8,613 bases of DNA. It comes from Atopobium sp. (GTDB taxonomy: Bacteria; Actinomycetota; Coriobacteriia; Coriobacteriales; Atopobiaceae). The notes beneath the pieces were generated by a model. That model saw only the letters and a program-made list of their open reading frames with translations. It was not told where the DNA came from and did not search any database. Where the stretch lies: assembly GCA_015259105.1 (NCBI GenBank), contig JABZGZ010000055.1, positions 1 to 8,613 on the forward strand, written 5' to 3'. Position numbers and translations under genes: made by a program. Shown here in pieces: positions 1 through 6,854 of this stretch; position 1 is the first letter of the stretch; each line of letters begins with the position of its first letter.

Positions 1-322
1 CGCGGGCATTATCAAGTGCATGGCGAGGGTGAGTAAATCCGTGCCAGTTGTCTGGTGCAGCCTCGTGATCATGCCAATCGTAAAGGTAGTAGTCATGGAG
101 GAGTGCACCACGTACAAGCGCGCGTTCATCAACTTTGATACCAGCGTTCATAGCAAAAGCAAGGCTGCTATAAGCAACTGCAATAACGTGGTCGAGTGTG
201 CTGGTAGTTCCATGTTGTGTAAAAGTTGCAAGCTGATAGAGTCTTCCAGACTTCAGAATAGGAGTTGAAAGCTCATCGAACCTCTCGCGAATTTTAGAAA
301 CGTCAACCAAAAAATATCCCAT
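1..322 (-). CDS. HD-domain phosphohydrolase, N-terminal part (runs off left edge)
   Basis: The minus strand is open from the ATG at 322-320 to the window edge, giving 107 codons with no stop; the C-terminus is missing. The visible part carries the marks of an HD-family metal-dependent phosphohydrolase: a His at residue 37 followed by Asp44-His45, the HD pair His76-Asp77 in the context LLHDYYLYDW, and a later HGFTHPRHA segment (His94, His98, His101) that resembles the metal-ligand region of small uncharacterised bacterial HD proteins. The HD superfamily usually hydrolyses phosphate esters of nucleotides or related compounds; the substrate here cannot be told. The ATG has only a weak ribosome site, and an in-frame TTG at residue 5 is a possible alternative. 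The gene lies downstream of the lipid kinase on the same strand but is separated by a likely terminator and a candidate promoter, so it is probably transcribed on its own. Family call is good; exact start is less sure. Confidence 0.8.
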   Translation of the reverse strand, partial: MGYFLVDVSKIRERFDELSTPILKSGRLYQLATFTQHGTTSTLDHVIAVAYSSLAFAMNAGIKVDERALVRGALLHDYYLYDWHDHEAAPDNWHGFTHPRHALDNAR

Positions 323-378
323 CAACTGTGTGTACGCTACAGAAGTCTCTGCGCATACCCTAGTAATGTATCTATAAA

Positions 379-407
379 AGATTAGTTAATCTGACGGTTA
401 CGCGCAA
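379..407 (-). promoter_or_regulatory. Candidate sigma70-type promoter for the HD-domain gene
   Basis: Read on the minus strand, TTGCGC (402-407) is followed after exactly 17 bases by TAATCT (379-384). Transcription would start near 372 and leave a leader of about 50 bases before the ATG at 322. The -10 hexamer is one arm of an inverted repeat, AGATTA-GT-TAATCT, at 379-392. Each hexamer matches consensus only partly, so this is an inference from spacing and position. Confidence 0.45.
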
Positions 408-444
408 TCTTTTTGGCTGAATGTTACGAAAACGAAAGAATAGA

Positions 445-489
445 AAACGCAAGCTTTGTCGGCGCCTATTGTGCCGTTTACCTGCGTTT
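445..489 (-). terminator. Compound stem-loop, probable terminator of the lipid kinase gene
   Basis: A perfect outer stem pairs AAACGCA (445-451) with TGCGTTT (483-489). Inside it a second stem pairs CGGCGC (460-465) with GTGCCG (471-476), with one G-U wobble in one of the two orientations and a five-base loop. In minus-strand RNA the structure starts at the kinase stop codon (490-488) and is followed by an interrupted U-rich stretch read as TTTTCTATTCTTT. Position and U-rich tail fit a terminator, although the internal loops are large and the tail is not continuous. Confidence 0.5.
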
Positions 490-1417
490 ACGCTTTCTTA
501 CTGTAAGGGCTCATGTGGTCCACCACAACGTTTACCGCACCTGGAAGGCAGCGAGCGGAGTAAGCGTATATGTCGTGGCAGGTGACCTCGCCATTTACTT
601 CCAGTGGCATAGGCGCTGTTGATTCAACGGTAATTTCTCTGCCGCTAAAGCTATTGAGGTAAGGCCTACCAAGCGAGTCTCCCGTGCGATCAAAGAAGCC
701 AGAGAGCAGTGGACGTACCAGTTTTGCGGTCATGTGAGTCTCAATGACAATAACCTCAAGCAGACCGTCATCCATACGATTACCAGGGGCTAGTTCAATT
801 CCTGCTTGCATCATAGAGCTGTTTGCAATGAGGCAGCCAATGCCTTGAAGCTCGTGCATTTTGCCGTCAACGGTAATCTTGAAGTCATGAACTGGTGGCA
901 TGAGGTTGGCGAGGGCTGCCGTAAAGTACGCAGCTTCTCCAAAGGTTTGCTTGTGGGGGATAGCCGAGCGCATAATCTCGGCATCAAGTCCCGTACCAGC
1001 CATTAAAGGCACGCCAGCTACATGAGTTTCTCCCGATACGGTGGTCCAGGTAATTTCACCCAGGTCAAGACGTGCGGTCTGAAGGTTTCTGCAGGCCAGT
1101 GCCAGTGCGTTAGGTTCAGGTGCGTTTCCGATACTTGCGGCCAGAAGATTGGCTGTTCCAGAAGGGAAGACCAAAATAGGCGTCTGACAACCTCTTAGGC
1201 CGTAGAGCAGGCTAGATACCGTGCCATCGCCGCCTGAAAGCACTACTACGTCAAAATCTTCAGGCTGAACAGAGCTTAGAACCTCATCTGTGTGCCAATG
1301 GCTCTCGACAAGTTTTACCAGGCATTCATCGCCACACTTCAGAAGAGCACGCTCAAATTCAAAGATTGCATCAGAGCTAAAACCCGAGCAAGGATTGTGA
1401 ATGATGAGGGTTCTCAT
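488..1417 (-). CDS. Diacylglycerol/sphingosine kinase family lipid kinase (YegS/DgkB-like)
   Basis: This 309-residue protein belongs to the ATP-dependent lipid kinase family that includes DgkB, YegS and BmrU. Such enzymes phosphorylate diacylglycerol or a related lipid at the membrane face and often recycle lipids released during envelope polymer synthesis. The N-terminal half (about residues 1-120) holds the catalytic domain, with IHNPCSG near the start, the nucleotide-binding SGGDGT at 61-66 and FPSGTANLLA at 84-93. The C-terminal beta-rich half shows GTGLDAEIM (141-149), DDGLLEVI (216-223) and the EVNGE motif (273-277) typical of the family. Length is normal. The start is the ATG at 1417 because GGAGG lies four bases upstream; a TTG at 1441 is in frame but has no such site. 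It is divergent from rnd, 89 bases away. Which lipid is used cannot be decided from sequence. Confidence 0.9.
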   Translation of the reverse strand: MRTLIIHNPCSGFSSDAIFEFERALLKCGDECLVKLVESHWHTDEVLSSVQPEDFDVVVLSGGDGTVSSLLYGLRGCQTPILVFPSGTANLLAASIGNAPEPNALALACRNLQTARLDLGEITWTTVSGETHVAGVPLMAGTGLDAEIMRSAIPHKQTFGEAAYFTAALANLMPPVHDFKITVDGKMHELQGIGCLIANSSMMQAGIELAPGNRMDDGLLEVIVIETHMTAKLVRPLLSGFFDRTGDSLGRPYLNSFSGREITVESTAPMPLEVNGEVTCHDIYAYSARCLPGAVNVVVDHMSPYSKKA

Positions 1418-1420
1418 ATA

Positions 1421-1426
1421 TCCTCC
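1421..1426 (-). promoter_or_regulatory. Ribosome binding site that fixes the lipid kinase start
   Basis: The minus strand reads GGAGGA here, leaving four bases between GGAGG and the ATG at 1417. The same four-base spacing is seen before ackA and before the LPXTG protein gene in this window, which supports this start over the longer TTG-initiated frame. Confidence 0.75.
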
Positions 1427-1506
1427 GAAGATTTGCAACAAGCTGGTATATCATTTTGATACGTATGAGTGTATCGCTTTACGTCAGGTACTTAATCGGC
1501 AATTGG

Positions 1507-2646
1507 ATGGACGCATTGTATATAGCAACCTCAGAAGAACTTTCCGCATTTTGCGAGCGAGCAAAGGCCTCGCATATCCTTGCAGTTGATACGGAGTTTC
1601 TTCGCGAGAAAACCTACTTTCCCAAGCTTTGCCTGGTGCAGGTTTCTACAGGTTCCGAGATTCTCGCAATTGATCCGCTGCTTATTGATGACCTTACTCC
1701 TCTTAAAGAGCTCCTGGAAAACCCGCAGATTGTCAAGATTTTCCATGCGTGCTCACAGGACCTTGAGGTCTTGCTAGAAAAAATGGACTGCGCATGCGCA
1801 CCTGTTTTTGATACGCAGGTAGCAGCCGCATTTTTGGGTATGCGCCAGCAGGTAAGCTACGCCGGATTGGTAGAAAATTTTGCTAACGTTAAGCTTGCTA
1901 AAGCTGAGTCTTTAACAGACTGGTCAAAGCGACCGCTTGATAAAGAACAGCTGGTATATGCCGAGGATGACGTGAGATATCTTCCTGCAATTTATCATCA
2001 AATGATCGAGAAACTCATCAAGCTTGACCGTTTGAGCTGGGTAAAGCCAGAGATGGATCAACACACTAATATTGAGCAGTATCGTCGAGATCCTTATCAA
2101 GCATATCTTCGTTTGAAGCGCTCTGGTTCGCTTACGCGCAGACAGCTTGCTATTGCTCGAGAGGTGTGCGCCTGGCGAGAAGAAACTGCGGCTAAAAGAG
2201 ATGTTCCACGTAAATGGGTGCTTTCTGATGAACTCATTATTGAGATTTGTCGTCGCGTCCCTACATCACCTGATAGACTACGCAAAATTCGTGGTACTGA
2301 GCAGATTTCTCAAGGTGGGGTAGTGCATCTTTTGGATGCAATCAAACGTGGCCAAAAGACCCCCGCTGATCAGTGTCCAAAAATTGAGCATCATGCTCAT
2401 CCTTCTGCCGGTTCTGAAGGTGTTGTTGAGCTTATGTATGCTCTTATTAGGATTGTTTCAGAAAAAGAAGGAATTGCATCTCCTTTAATTGCCAATAAGG
2501 ATGATCTTACTGACCTGCTTTTGGACAAGGTTGATGCAAGGCTTAAAACTGGATGGCGCTATCAATTAGTGGGCAAGCAGCTTGTGGGATTGCTCAATGG
2601 CGAGGTAGGTCTAACAGTTAAAAACGGTCGAGTGGAGCTACTGTAA
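1507..2646 (+). CDS. rnd: Ribonuclease D (3'-5' exoribonuclease, DEDDy family)
   Basis: RNase D trims the 3' ends of tRNA precursors and other structured RNAs. From the ATG at 1507 the protein has 379 residues, close to the usual length. The exonuclease domain fills about residues 5-175 and has all DEDDy signatures: Exo I with Asp28 and Glu30 (AVDTEFL), Exo II with Asp85 (FHACSQDLEVL), and Exo III with Tyr151-x3-Asp155 (YAEDDVRYL). An HRDC helical domain follows at about 209-280 (LTRRQLAIAREVCAWREE onward), then a less conserved helical C-terminal part. Start choice is uncertain. ATG at 1465 and TTG at 1456 are upstream in frame, and TTG at 1516 sits five bases after a GGATGG. None has a strong ribosome site; 1507 was chosen because family members begin just before the LYIATSEEL segment. 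The gene is divergent from the lipid kinase. Confidence 0.93.
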   Translation: MDALYIATSEELSAFCERAKASHILAVDTEFLREKTYFPKLCLVQVSTGSEILAIDPLLIDDLTPLKELLENPQIVKIFHACSQDLEVLLEKMDCACAPVFDTQVAAAFLGMRQQVSYAGLVENFANVKLAKAESLTDWSKRPLDKEQLVYAEDDVRYLPAIYHQMIEKLIKLDRLSWVKPEMDQHTNIEQYRRDPYQAYLRLKRSGSLTRRQLAIAREVCAWREETAAKRDVPRKWVLSDELIIEICRRVPTSPDRLRKIRGTEQISQGGVVHLLDAIKRGQKTPADQCPKIEHHAHPSAGSEGVVELMYALIRIVSEKEGIASPLIANKDDLTDLLLDKVDARLKTGWRYQLVGKQLVGLLNGEVGLTVKNGRVELL

Positions 2647-2656
2647 AAGCAGCTCC
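2634..2656 (+). other. Stem-loop spanning the rnd stop codon
   Basis: GGAGCT (2634-2639) pairs with AGCTCC (2651-2656). After one A-C mismatch the stem can extend by CT/AG around a GTAAA loop that contains part of the TAA stop. No T-run follows, so it is not a standard intrinsic terminator; it could protect the mRNA 3' end or be chance. Confidence 0.3.
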
Positions 2657-2696
2657 TAAGCTTAAGAACAAGTAGCTACCGATTACTCTTGCAAAC

Positions 2697-2727
2697 CTGA
2701 CTTTTTGTCCGGTGAGTTGGGTATACT
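2697..2727 (+). promoter_or_regulatory. Candidate promoter for the metallopeptidase-xseA-xseB-HIT unit
   Basis: TATACT (2722-2727) matches the -10 consensus in five of six bases. The best -35 candidate, CTGACT at 2697-2702, lies 19 bases upstream, which is longer than ideal. A second -10-like TATACA lies at 2734-2739. Transcription from the first would start about 20 bases before the ATG at 2756, and AGGAG (2745-2749) is the ribosome site. Confidence 0.4.
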
Positions 2728-2755
2728 CATCTTTATACATAGATAGGAGAAAAAC

Positions 2756-3442
2756 ATGTATTACTCAGGTGCGTTTATCCCATACGTTGTTCTAGTAGTT
2801 GCCTCGTTGGTGCTCGGATTGGGTACCCAGTGGTACATCAAACATGAATTTAAAAAGTATTCTTTAGTTCCCTCTGGGTTTAATGCCACTGGCGCTTCAG
2901 TTGCTCGTACCATGATGGACACTAACGGAGCAGCTAATGTTGGCATTAAGAGAATTTCTGGTGAGCTCACCGATAACTTTGATCCACGTGACAATTGCCT
3001 GCACCTCTCTGATGCAAACTTCTCTGAGGGTAGCGTAGCTTCAGTTGCTGTTTCTTGTCACGAAGCGGGTCATGCTGTTCAGACCGCTAAGCTGTACATG
3101 CCATCTCGCGTTCGTTCCGCTCTTGTTCCTGTTGTTAATTTAGCATCCGCAGCATGGATTTATGTCTTTATTGCTGGTGTCTTGCTAAATGTTTCAGGAA
3201 TGACTGTGCTAGCAATTTGGCTGTATGCATTTACCTTTTTATTCCATATAGTTACGCTTCCTGTAGAGATTGATGCTTCAAGGCGTGGATTAGCCTTTTT
3301 GAAGGCAAACGCTCCTGCAGGCTTTGACTACAATGGCGCTAAAAAGGTACTGATTGCCGCTGCTCTTACTTACGTAGCCGCTGCAATGGTTTCTGCACTC
3401 CAGCTTCTATATCTGCTTGGTTCTTCCAGAAGCAGGAACTAG
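2756..3442 (+). CDS. YugP-type membrane zinc metallopeptidase
   Basis: This 228-residue protein matches the YugP family of membrane-bound neutral zinc metallopeptidases (Pfam family PF04298 from memory), usually about 225 residues. It shows HEAGH at residues 102-106, with His102 and His106 as zinc ligands and Glu103 as catalytic base. Glu171 in TLPVEIDASRRG is the likely third ligand. There is an N-terminal membrane helix at about 6-24, hydrophobic segments at about 124-146 and 150-168, and a last helix at about 198-223. The short segment DPRDNCLHLS before the active site is also typical of the family. Physiological substrates of these proteins are not established. AGGAG six bases before the ATG supports the start. 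Its stop is only two bases before xseA, so the two are very likely co-transcribed and translationally coupled. Confidence 0.88.
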   Translation: MYYSGAFIPYVVLVVASLVLGLGTQWYIKHEFKKYSLVPSGFNATGASVARTMMDTNGAANVGIKRISGELTDNFDPRDNCLHLSDANFSEGSVASVAVSCHEAGHAVQTAKLYMPSRVRSALVPVVNLASAAWIYVFIAGVLLNVSGMTVLAIWLYAFTFLFHIVTLPVEIDASRRGLAFLKANAPAGFDYNGAKKVLIAAALTYVAAAMVSALQLLYLLGSSRSRN

Positions 3443-3444
3443 TA

Positions 3445-4794
3445 ATGGATCAGATTCAAGAGAAAGAAGATTCTGTTCTTTCGGTATCTGATGCGGTGCT
3501 CTTTGCAAAAAATGAAGTTGCCTCAATGCCATCTATGACGGTGGTTGGAGAGGTCTCTGGATTTAGGGGTCCAAACTATAAGTCTGGGCATTGTTACTTT
3601 GACGTAAAAGACCCTGTTAGTTCTATGGCAGTTATTGTCTGGTCAAAGATTTATGCTGCTAGTGGCATTACGTTGCAAGACGGAATGAAAATCCAGATGA
3701 CAGGAAAGTTTGATATTTACGCTTCAAGCGGCAAACTTTCTTTTCATGCGCGTACTATACAGATCGCCGGAGAAGGAGACCTTCGCCAAAAGGTGGCACA
3801 GCTTGCTAAAAAGCTAGAAAAAGAAGGTCTTACAGATATTTCCAGAAAGCGCTACATTCCAGAGTTTTGTACACGCATTGGTGTAGTTACCTCACTTTCT
3901 GGTAGCGTCATTGATGATGTTAAGCGTACGCTTGCGCGCAGAAACCCTCTTGTAGAGCTTGAGGTGTCTGGCTGTGCTGTTCAGGGTACTCATGCACCTG
4001 CAACTATTATTAGAGCTCTCCAGGTTGCTGCAACTACACGGCCAGATGCAATCTTGCTGGTACGTGGAGGTGGCTCATTCGAAGATCTTATGTGCTTCAA
4101 TGATGAGGGAGTGGCTCGCGCCATTGCTGCATGTCCAGTTCCTGTTATCACGGGTATTGGTCATGAGCCCGATACCACCATTGCAGATATGGTTTCTGAT
4201 AGAAGAACTTCAACGCCAACTGCTGCTGCAGAGTCCGTGGCTCCCGCTATTAGTGAGTTACAAACTACGTTTAACAACAGAATTTCTCGCCTTGGAAATG
4301 CTACAAGAAAGATTTTGCAGTTCTATAAAACGGGACTTACAACTGTTGAGCAACGCTCTAACTTGGCAATGAAAAATGCTCTAGCAAGTAAACAGTACCA
4401 GCTAGAGAAGCTATCAGATCGTCCTTGTTTGAAAGACCCTGCTTATATTATTTCAACAAGAACAGAAGACCTTAATCAGACTGAGCAAAGGCTTATGGAC
4501 GCTCTGCCAGCGCTTCTTGTAAGAAAGAAAGAGACGCTTTCTGTCGAGTCACAAAGGCTAATCAGAGCTAGTGCTGCCATGCTCCATCCACATGAGGCTT
4601 TGCTGTCTTCGCTTGCAGGAAAATTAGACGCACTTTCTCCTCTAAAGGTTCTTACAAGGGGATATGCGTATGTCCAAGATGAAAAGGGATCTGTCATTAA
4701 AACGGCCAAAGACGCCTCGGTTGGAGATTCATTGCTTGTCAAAATGACGGATGGAACAATTAAGGCAACTGTTTCTGACATTGAGCTTTCATAG
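3445..4794 (+). CDS. xseA: Exodeoxyribonuclease VII large subunit
   Basis: XseA is the catalytic subunit of exonuclease VII, which with several XseB copies degrades single-stranded DNA from either end in repair. The 449 residues are the usual length. An N-terminal OB fold lies at about 12-108 (VVGEVSGFRGPNYKSGHCYF). The catalytic domain follows, with IGVVTSLSGSVIDDV (145-159), the RGGGSFEDL motif (207-215) and GIGHEPDTTIADMV leading to TPTAAAE (237-263). Asp157, Arg207, His240 and Asp243 appear to line up with residues reported essential in the E. coli enzyme (from memory, offset by two). A long helical region at about 265-400 is the expected XseB-binding coiled coil, and the C-terminus has the usual PLKVLTRGYAYV segment. 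Ribosome site AGGAA lies inside the end of the upstream gene. It is followed 14 bases later by xseB, so both subunits come from one transcript. Confidence 0.96.
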   Translation: MDQIQEKEDSVLSVSDAVLFAKNEVASMPSMTVVGEVSGFRGPNYKSGHCYFDVKDPVSSMAVIVWSKIYAASGITLQDGMKIQMTGKFDIYASSGKLSFHARTIQIAGEGDLRQKVAQLAKKLEKEGLTDISRKRYIPEFCTRIGVVTSLSGSVIDDVKRTLARRNPLVELEVSGCAVQGTHAPATIIRALQVAATTRPDAILLVRGGGSFEDLMCFNDEGVARAIAACPVPVITGIGHEPDTTIADMVSDRRTSTPTAAAESVAPAISELQTTFNNRISRLGNATRKILQFYKTGLTTVEQRSNLAMKNALASKQYQLEKLSDRPCLKDPAYIISTRTEDLNQTEQRLMDALPALLVRKKETLSVESQRLIRASAAMLHPHEALLSSLAGKLDALSPLKVLTRGYAYVQDEKGSVIKTAKDASVGDSLLVKMTDGTIKATVSDIELS

Positions 4795-4808
4795 ATAAGG
4801 GGAACAAC

Positions 4809-5072
4809 ATGGATACTAAGAAGACTGAAGAGCTTACTTTTAAAGATGCTTCTATTGAGCTCGAGCAGATTGTTCGTAAGCTTGAGGGCACAGATTTGGA
4901 GCTCGAGGAGTCTTTGGCTCTGTATGCTCGTGGCGTTGAGCTGGTAAAGGATCTTCGTGGAAGGCTTGATACTGCAGAGCAGAAGGTTAAGATTCTGCTT
5001 GATGAGTCTCAGGCAGGAGCTGCAATTACTGATACAACTGCAGCGCCTTCTACTGCATATTTAGACGAGTAA
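4809..5072 (+). CDS. xseB: Exodeoxyribonuclease VII small subunit
   Basis: XseB is a small helical protein that binds the XseA coiled-coil arm in several copies and is needed for a working exonuclease VII. The 87 residues include the family pattern: LTFKDASIELEQIVRKLEG (9-27), then LELEESLALYARGVELVKDL (30-49), forming two helices that make a hairpin. The last 18 or so residues are a low-complexity Ala/Thr-rich tail ending in LDE and are unlikely to be structured. A purine-rich GGGGA stretch just before the ATG serves as ribosome site. The placement directly after xseA is the standard order and confirms the call. Confidence 0.95.
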   Translation: MDTKKTEELTFKDASIELEQIVRKLEGTDLELEESLALYARGVELVKDLRGRLDTAEQKVKILLDESQAGAAITDTTAAPSTAYLDE

Positions 5073-5082
5073 AGGAGAGGCT

Positions 5083-5427
5083 ATGTCTGATTGCATTTTT
5101 TGTAAGCTTGCTAACAAAGAAATCCCTACAGAGTTTCTCTATGAGGATGAAAACGTTGTAGCTTTTAATGACCTAAATCCTCTTACGCCTGTGCATGTTC
5201 TTGTTGTGCCAAAGAACCACTATGACAACATCATTGATGGCATTCCTGCTGTAACCCTTGAGAGTGTTACTAAGGCTATAGCTGCGGTAACAGAAAAGAC
5301 TGGGATTAAAGAGACTGGATTCCGTGTTATTACCAACACCGGAGAACACGGCGGACAGTCAATCAACCACGTCCACTTCCACGTTTTAGGTGGCAAGCAG
5401 TTGGATGATTCAATGGGCTGTAAATAA
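5083..5427 (+). CDS. HIT family hydrolase (HINT-like nucleotide hydrolase)
   Basis: The 114-residue protein is a histidine triad (HIT) protein of the HINT branch. These enzymes typically hydrolyse adenosine phosphoramidates and aminoacyl-adenylates; some act on dinucleotides. The triad HVHFHVLGG is at 96-104 with His96, His98 (predicted nucleophile) and His100, preceded by the HINT-typical GEHGGQSIN. The N-terminal CIFCKL has Cys4 and Cys7, which in many HINT proteins help bind zinc, and NPLTPVHVLVVPK (32-44) is the conserved core strand region. Length is typical. GGAG (in AAAGGAG) lies five bases before the ATG, and the gap to xseB is only ten bases, so it is the last gene of the unit. No clear terminator follows; only a weak CAAG/CTTG hairpin at 5435-5449 is present, so some readthrough into ackA is possible. 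Confidence 0.93.
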   Translation: MSDCIFCKLANKEIPTEFLYEDENVVAFNDLNPLTPVHVLVVPKNHYDNIIDGIPAVTLESVTKAIAAVTEKTGIKETGFRVITNTGEHGGQSINHVHFHVLGGKQLDDSMGCK

Positions 5428-5442
5428 AAATATTCAAGTTTT

Positions 5443-5484
5443 TTGCTTGTCTATTTAACTCCAGGGTATCTTGGGGTTTATGAT
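5443..5484 (+). promoter_or_regulatory. Candidate promoter region upstream of ackA
   Basis: Two overlapping pairs are visible: TTGCTT (5443-5448) with TATCTT (5467-5472) at 18 bases, and TTAACT (5455-5460) with TATGAT (5479-5484) at 18 bases. Either would give a leader of about 70-85 bases before ackA. The leader contains a small AGACT/AGTCT hairpin (5519-5532) and the ribosome site GAGGAG four bases before the ATG. Which pair is used cannot be decided here. Confidence 0.4.
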
Positions 5485-5560
5485 GTCATGCGGTTATGTT
5501 TATTTGAAGTAGGAGAGAAAGACTTACTAGTCTGCACTGCTTCACGGAAAGAGGAGTCAC

Positions 5561-6730
5561 ATGAACGTACTGGTTATCAACGCAGGTAGCTCATCTCTTA
5601 AGTATCAGCTTCTTGACGTTGACACCCGCGAGGTTTACGCAAAAGGAAACTGCGAGCGTATCGGTATCGAAGGTTCTTTTGTTGGTCACGAGGAGCTTGG
5701 TGGAGAGAAGCAGAAGCTTGAGGTTGCTCTTCCTGATCACAAGACTGCTATTAAGCATGTCTTTGACATCCTTAAGACTATTGATAAGCCAATCGATGGC
5801 ATTGGCCACCGTGTTGTTCAGGGTGGTTGGTACTTCCCAGAGTCTGCTGTTGTAGACGATAAGGTACTGGCTCAGGTTCGTGAGGTTGCTCCACTTGCTC
5901 CTCTTCACAACTATGCAGAGGCTGACGTTATTGAGATTTGCCGCGAGCTCTTCCCAGAGGTTGGCAATGTAATCGTCTGTGATACTTCTTTCCACTTCAA
6001 TATGCCAGAGAAGGCACATCGCTATGCTCTTCCTCGCGACGTTGTTGATAAGTATCATGTCCGCAAGTACGGTGCTCACGGTACTTCTCACCGCTATATT
6101 TGGCGTGCAACCAATGAGTTCACTAATGGTCAGACTCACAAGCTGGTAAGCTGCCACCTTGGTTCTGGCGCTTCTCTTTCCGCTATTGAAGATGGTCGCG
6201 ATCTTGAGACCACCATGGGTCTTACTCCACTTGACGGCCTTATCATGGGCACCCGTTGCGGCACTATTGACCCTGCTACCGTTTTCTATCTCTCTCGCGT
6301 TGGCGGTTACTCCATCGATGAGATTGACACAATGATGAACAAGCAGTCCGGTCTTCTTGCTCTGTCTGGTCACTCTGATTCTCGCGATATTGAGGACGGC
6401 GCTCACGCTGGCGATAAGGACTGCCAGCTTGCACTTGAGATGTTCTACTATCGTACTTCCCAGCTCATCATGGAGATGGCTCAGGCTATGCACGGCTTTG
6501 ATACCATGGCATTTTCTGCTGGCATTGGTGAGAACTCCGACGAGATGCGTCTTGGCGTTGTCAAAGAGCTTGAGTGGATGGGCGTCAAGATTGATGAGGA
6601 GAAGAACAAGGTTCGCTCTGGTGAGATCCGTGACATTTCTGCTCCAGATTCAAAGGTTCGCGTCCTGGTAGTTCCTACCAACGAGGAGTACATGATTGCT
6701 CTTGACGTTCAGGAGCTTCTTGGTAAGTAA
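5561..6730 (+). CDS. ackA: Acetate kinase
   Basis: Acetate kinase interconverts acetyl phosphate plus ADP and acetate plus ATP in the cytoplasm, and yields ATP in fermenting bacteria. The 389 residues are close to the usual 395-400. Visible family motifs are NAGSSSLKYQ (7-16) with Asn7, GHRVVQGG with Arg84, PLAPLHN with His116, DTSFH with Asp141, YGAHGTSH with His173, HLGSGASLSAI (199-209), MGLTPLDGLIMGTRCG with Arg232, SAGIGENS (319-326) and the C-terminal TNEEYMIA with the conserved Glu. Small deviations are Gln for the common His in GHRVV(H)GG, Ala for Phe in YG(F)HGTSH, and Thr235 where an Asp is frequent; none removes a key catalytic residue. Codon choice is strongly biased, as for a highly expressed gene. 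It stands alone with its own leader and a strong terminator. Phosphotransacetylase (pta), its usual partner, is not adjacent. Confidence 0.97.
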   Translation: MNVLVINAGSSSLKYQLLDVDTREVYAKGNCERIGIEGSFVGHEELGGEKQKLEVALPDHKTAIKHVFDILKTIDKPIDGIGHRVVQGGWYFPESAVVDDKVLAQVREVAPLAPLHNYAEADVIEICRELFPEVGNVIVCDTSFHFNMPEKAHRYALPRDVVDKYHVRKYGAHGTSHRYIWRATNEFTNGQTHKLVSCHLGSGASLSAIEDGRDLETTMGLTPLDGLIMGTRCGTIDPATVFYLSRVGGYSIDEIDTMMNKQSGLLALSGHSDSRDIEDGAHAGDKDCQLALEMFYYRTSQLIMEMAQAMHGFDTMAFSAGIGENSDEMRLGVVKELEWMGVKIDEEKNKVRSGEIRDISAPDSKVRVLVVPTNEEYMIALDVQELLGK

Positions 6731-6758
6731 GTTTGACGTACAATCAAAAAAAATTATT

Positions 6759-6788
6759 AACTCCCGCACTCTGTGCGGGAGTTTTTTT
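6759..6788 (+). terminator. Intrinsic terminator of ackA
   Basis: ACTCCCGCAC (6760-6769) pairs perfectly with GTGCGGGAGT (6773-6782) around a TCT loop, and one further A-T pair extends it. A run of seven T bases follows directly (6782-6788). It lies about 30 bases after the ackA stop. Confidence 0.95.
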
Positions 6789-6808
6789 ATGGAGATATAG
6801 ATAGTTCT

Positions 6809-6837
6809 TTGACATGAGTACTTTCGAACTTTATATT
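6809..6837 (+). promoter_or_regulatory. Near-consensus sigma70-type promoter of the LPXTG protein gene
   Basis: A perfect -35 TTGACA (6809-6814) is separated by exactly 17 bases from the -10 TATATT (6832-6837, five of six). Transcription would start near 6844, giving a leader of about 90 bases. This is the strongest promoter in the window and lies just after the ackA terminator, so the surface protein gene is an independent unit. Confidence 0.8.
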
Positions 6838-6854
6838 TTTAAGTAATAAGTTAG

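Noticed and set aside
20..268. An 82-codon plus-strand frame at the left edge
   Set aside because: It overlaps the minus-strand HD-domain gene, whose motifs are clear, and its own product is a low-quality Ser/Cys/Val-rich sequence with no ribosome site.
1418..1441. A longer lipid kinase starting at the TTG at 1441
   Set aside because: The ATG at 1417 has a well-placed GGAGG, and the eight extra residues would be encoded by the ribosome site itself.
1433..1461. A promoter for rnd (TTGCAA with TTGATA at 17 bases)
   Set aside because: The -10 half matches consensus at only two positions; a better TATCAT at 1449-1454 has no matching -35, so no promoter is called.
3959..4372. A 137-codon plus-strand frame inside xseA
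   Set aside because: It is a shifted-frame shadow of the conserved xseA catalytic region, rich in Leu and without a start signal.
5435..5449. A terminator after the HIT gene
   Set aside because: Only four base pairs (CAAG/CTTG) with a T-rich loop are available and no proper T-run follows the stem, so it was not listed as a terminator.
5591..6493. A 300-codon open frame on the minus strand opposite ackA
   Set aside because: It lies entirely inside the clear ackA gene, has no recognisable motifs and arises from the strongly biased codons of ackA. Antisense frames of this kind are common opposite highly expressed genes.
6733..6760. A TTGACG ... TATTAA pair with 16-base spacing after ackA
   Set aside because: It looks like a promoter, but the would-be transcript would start inside the strong ackA terminator hairpin and be stopped at once.
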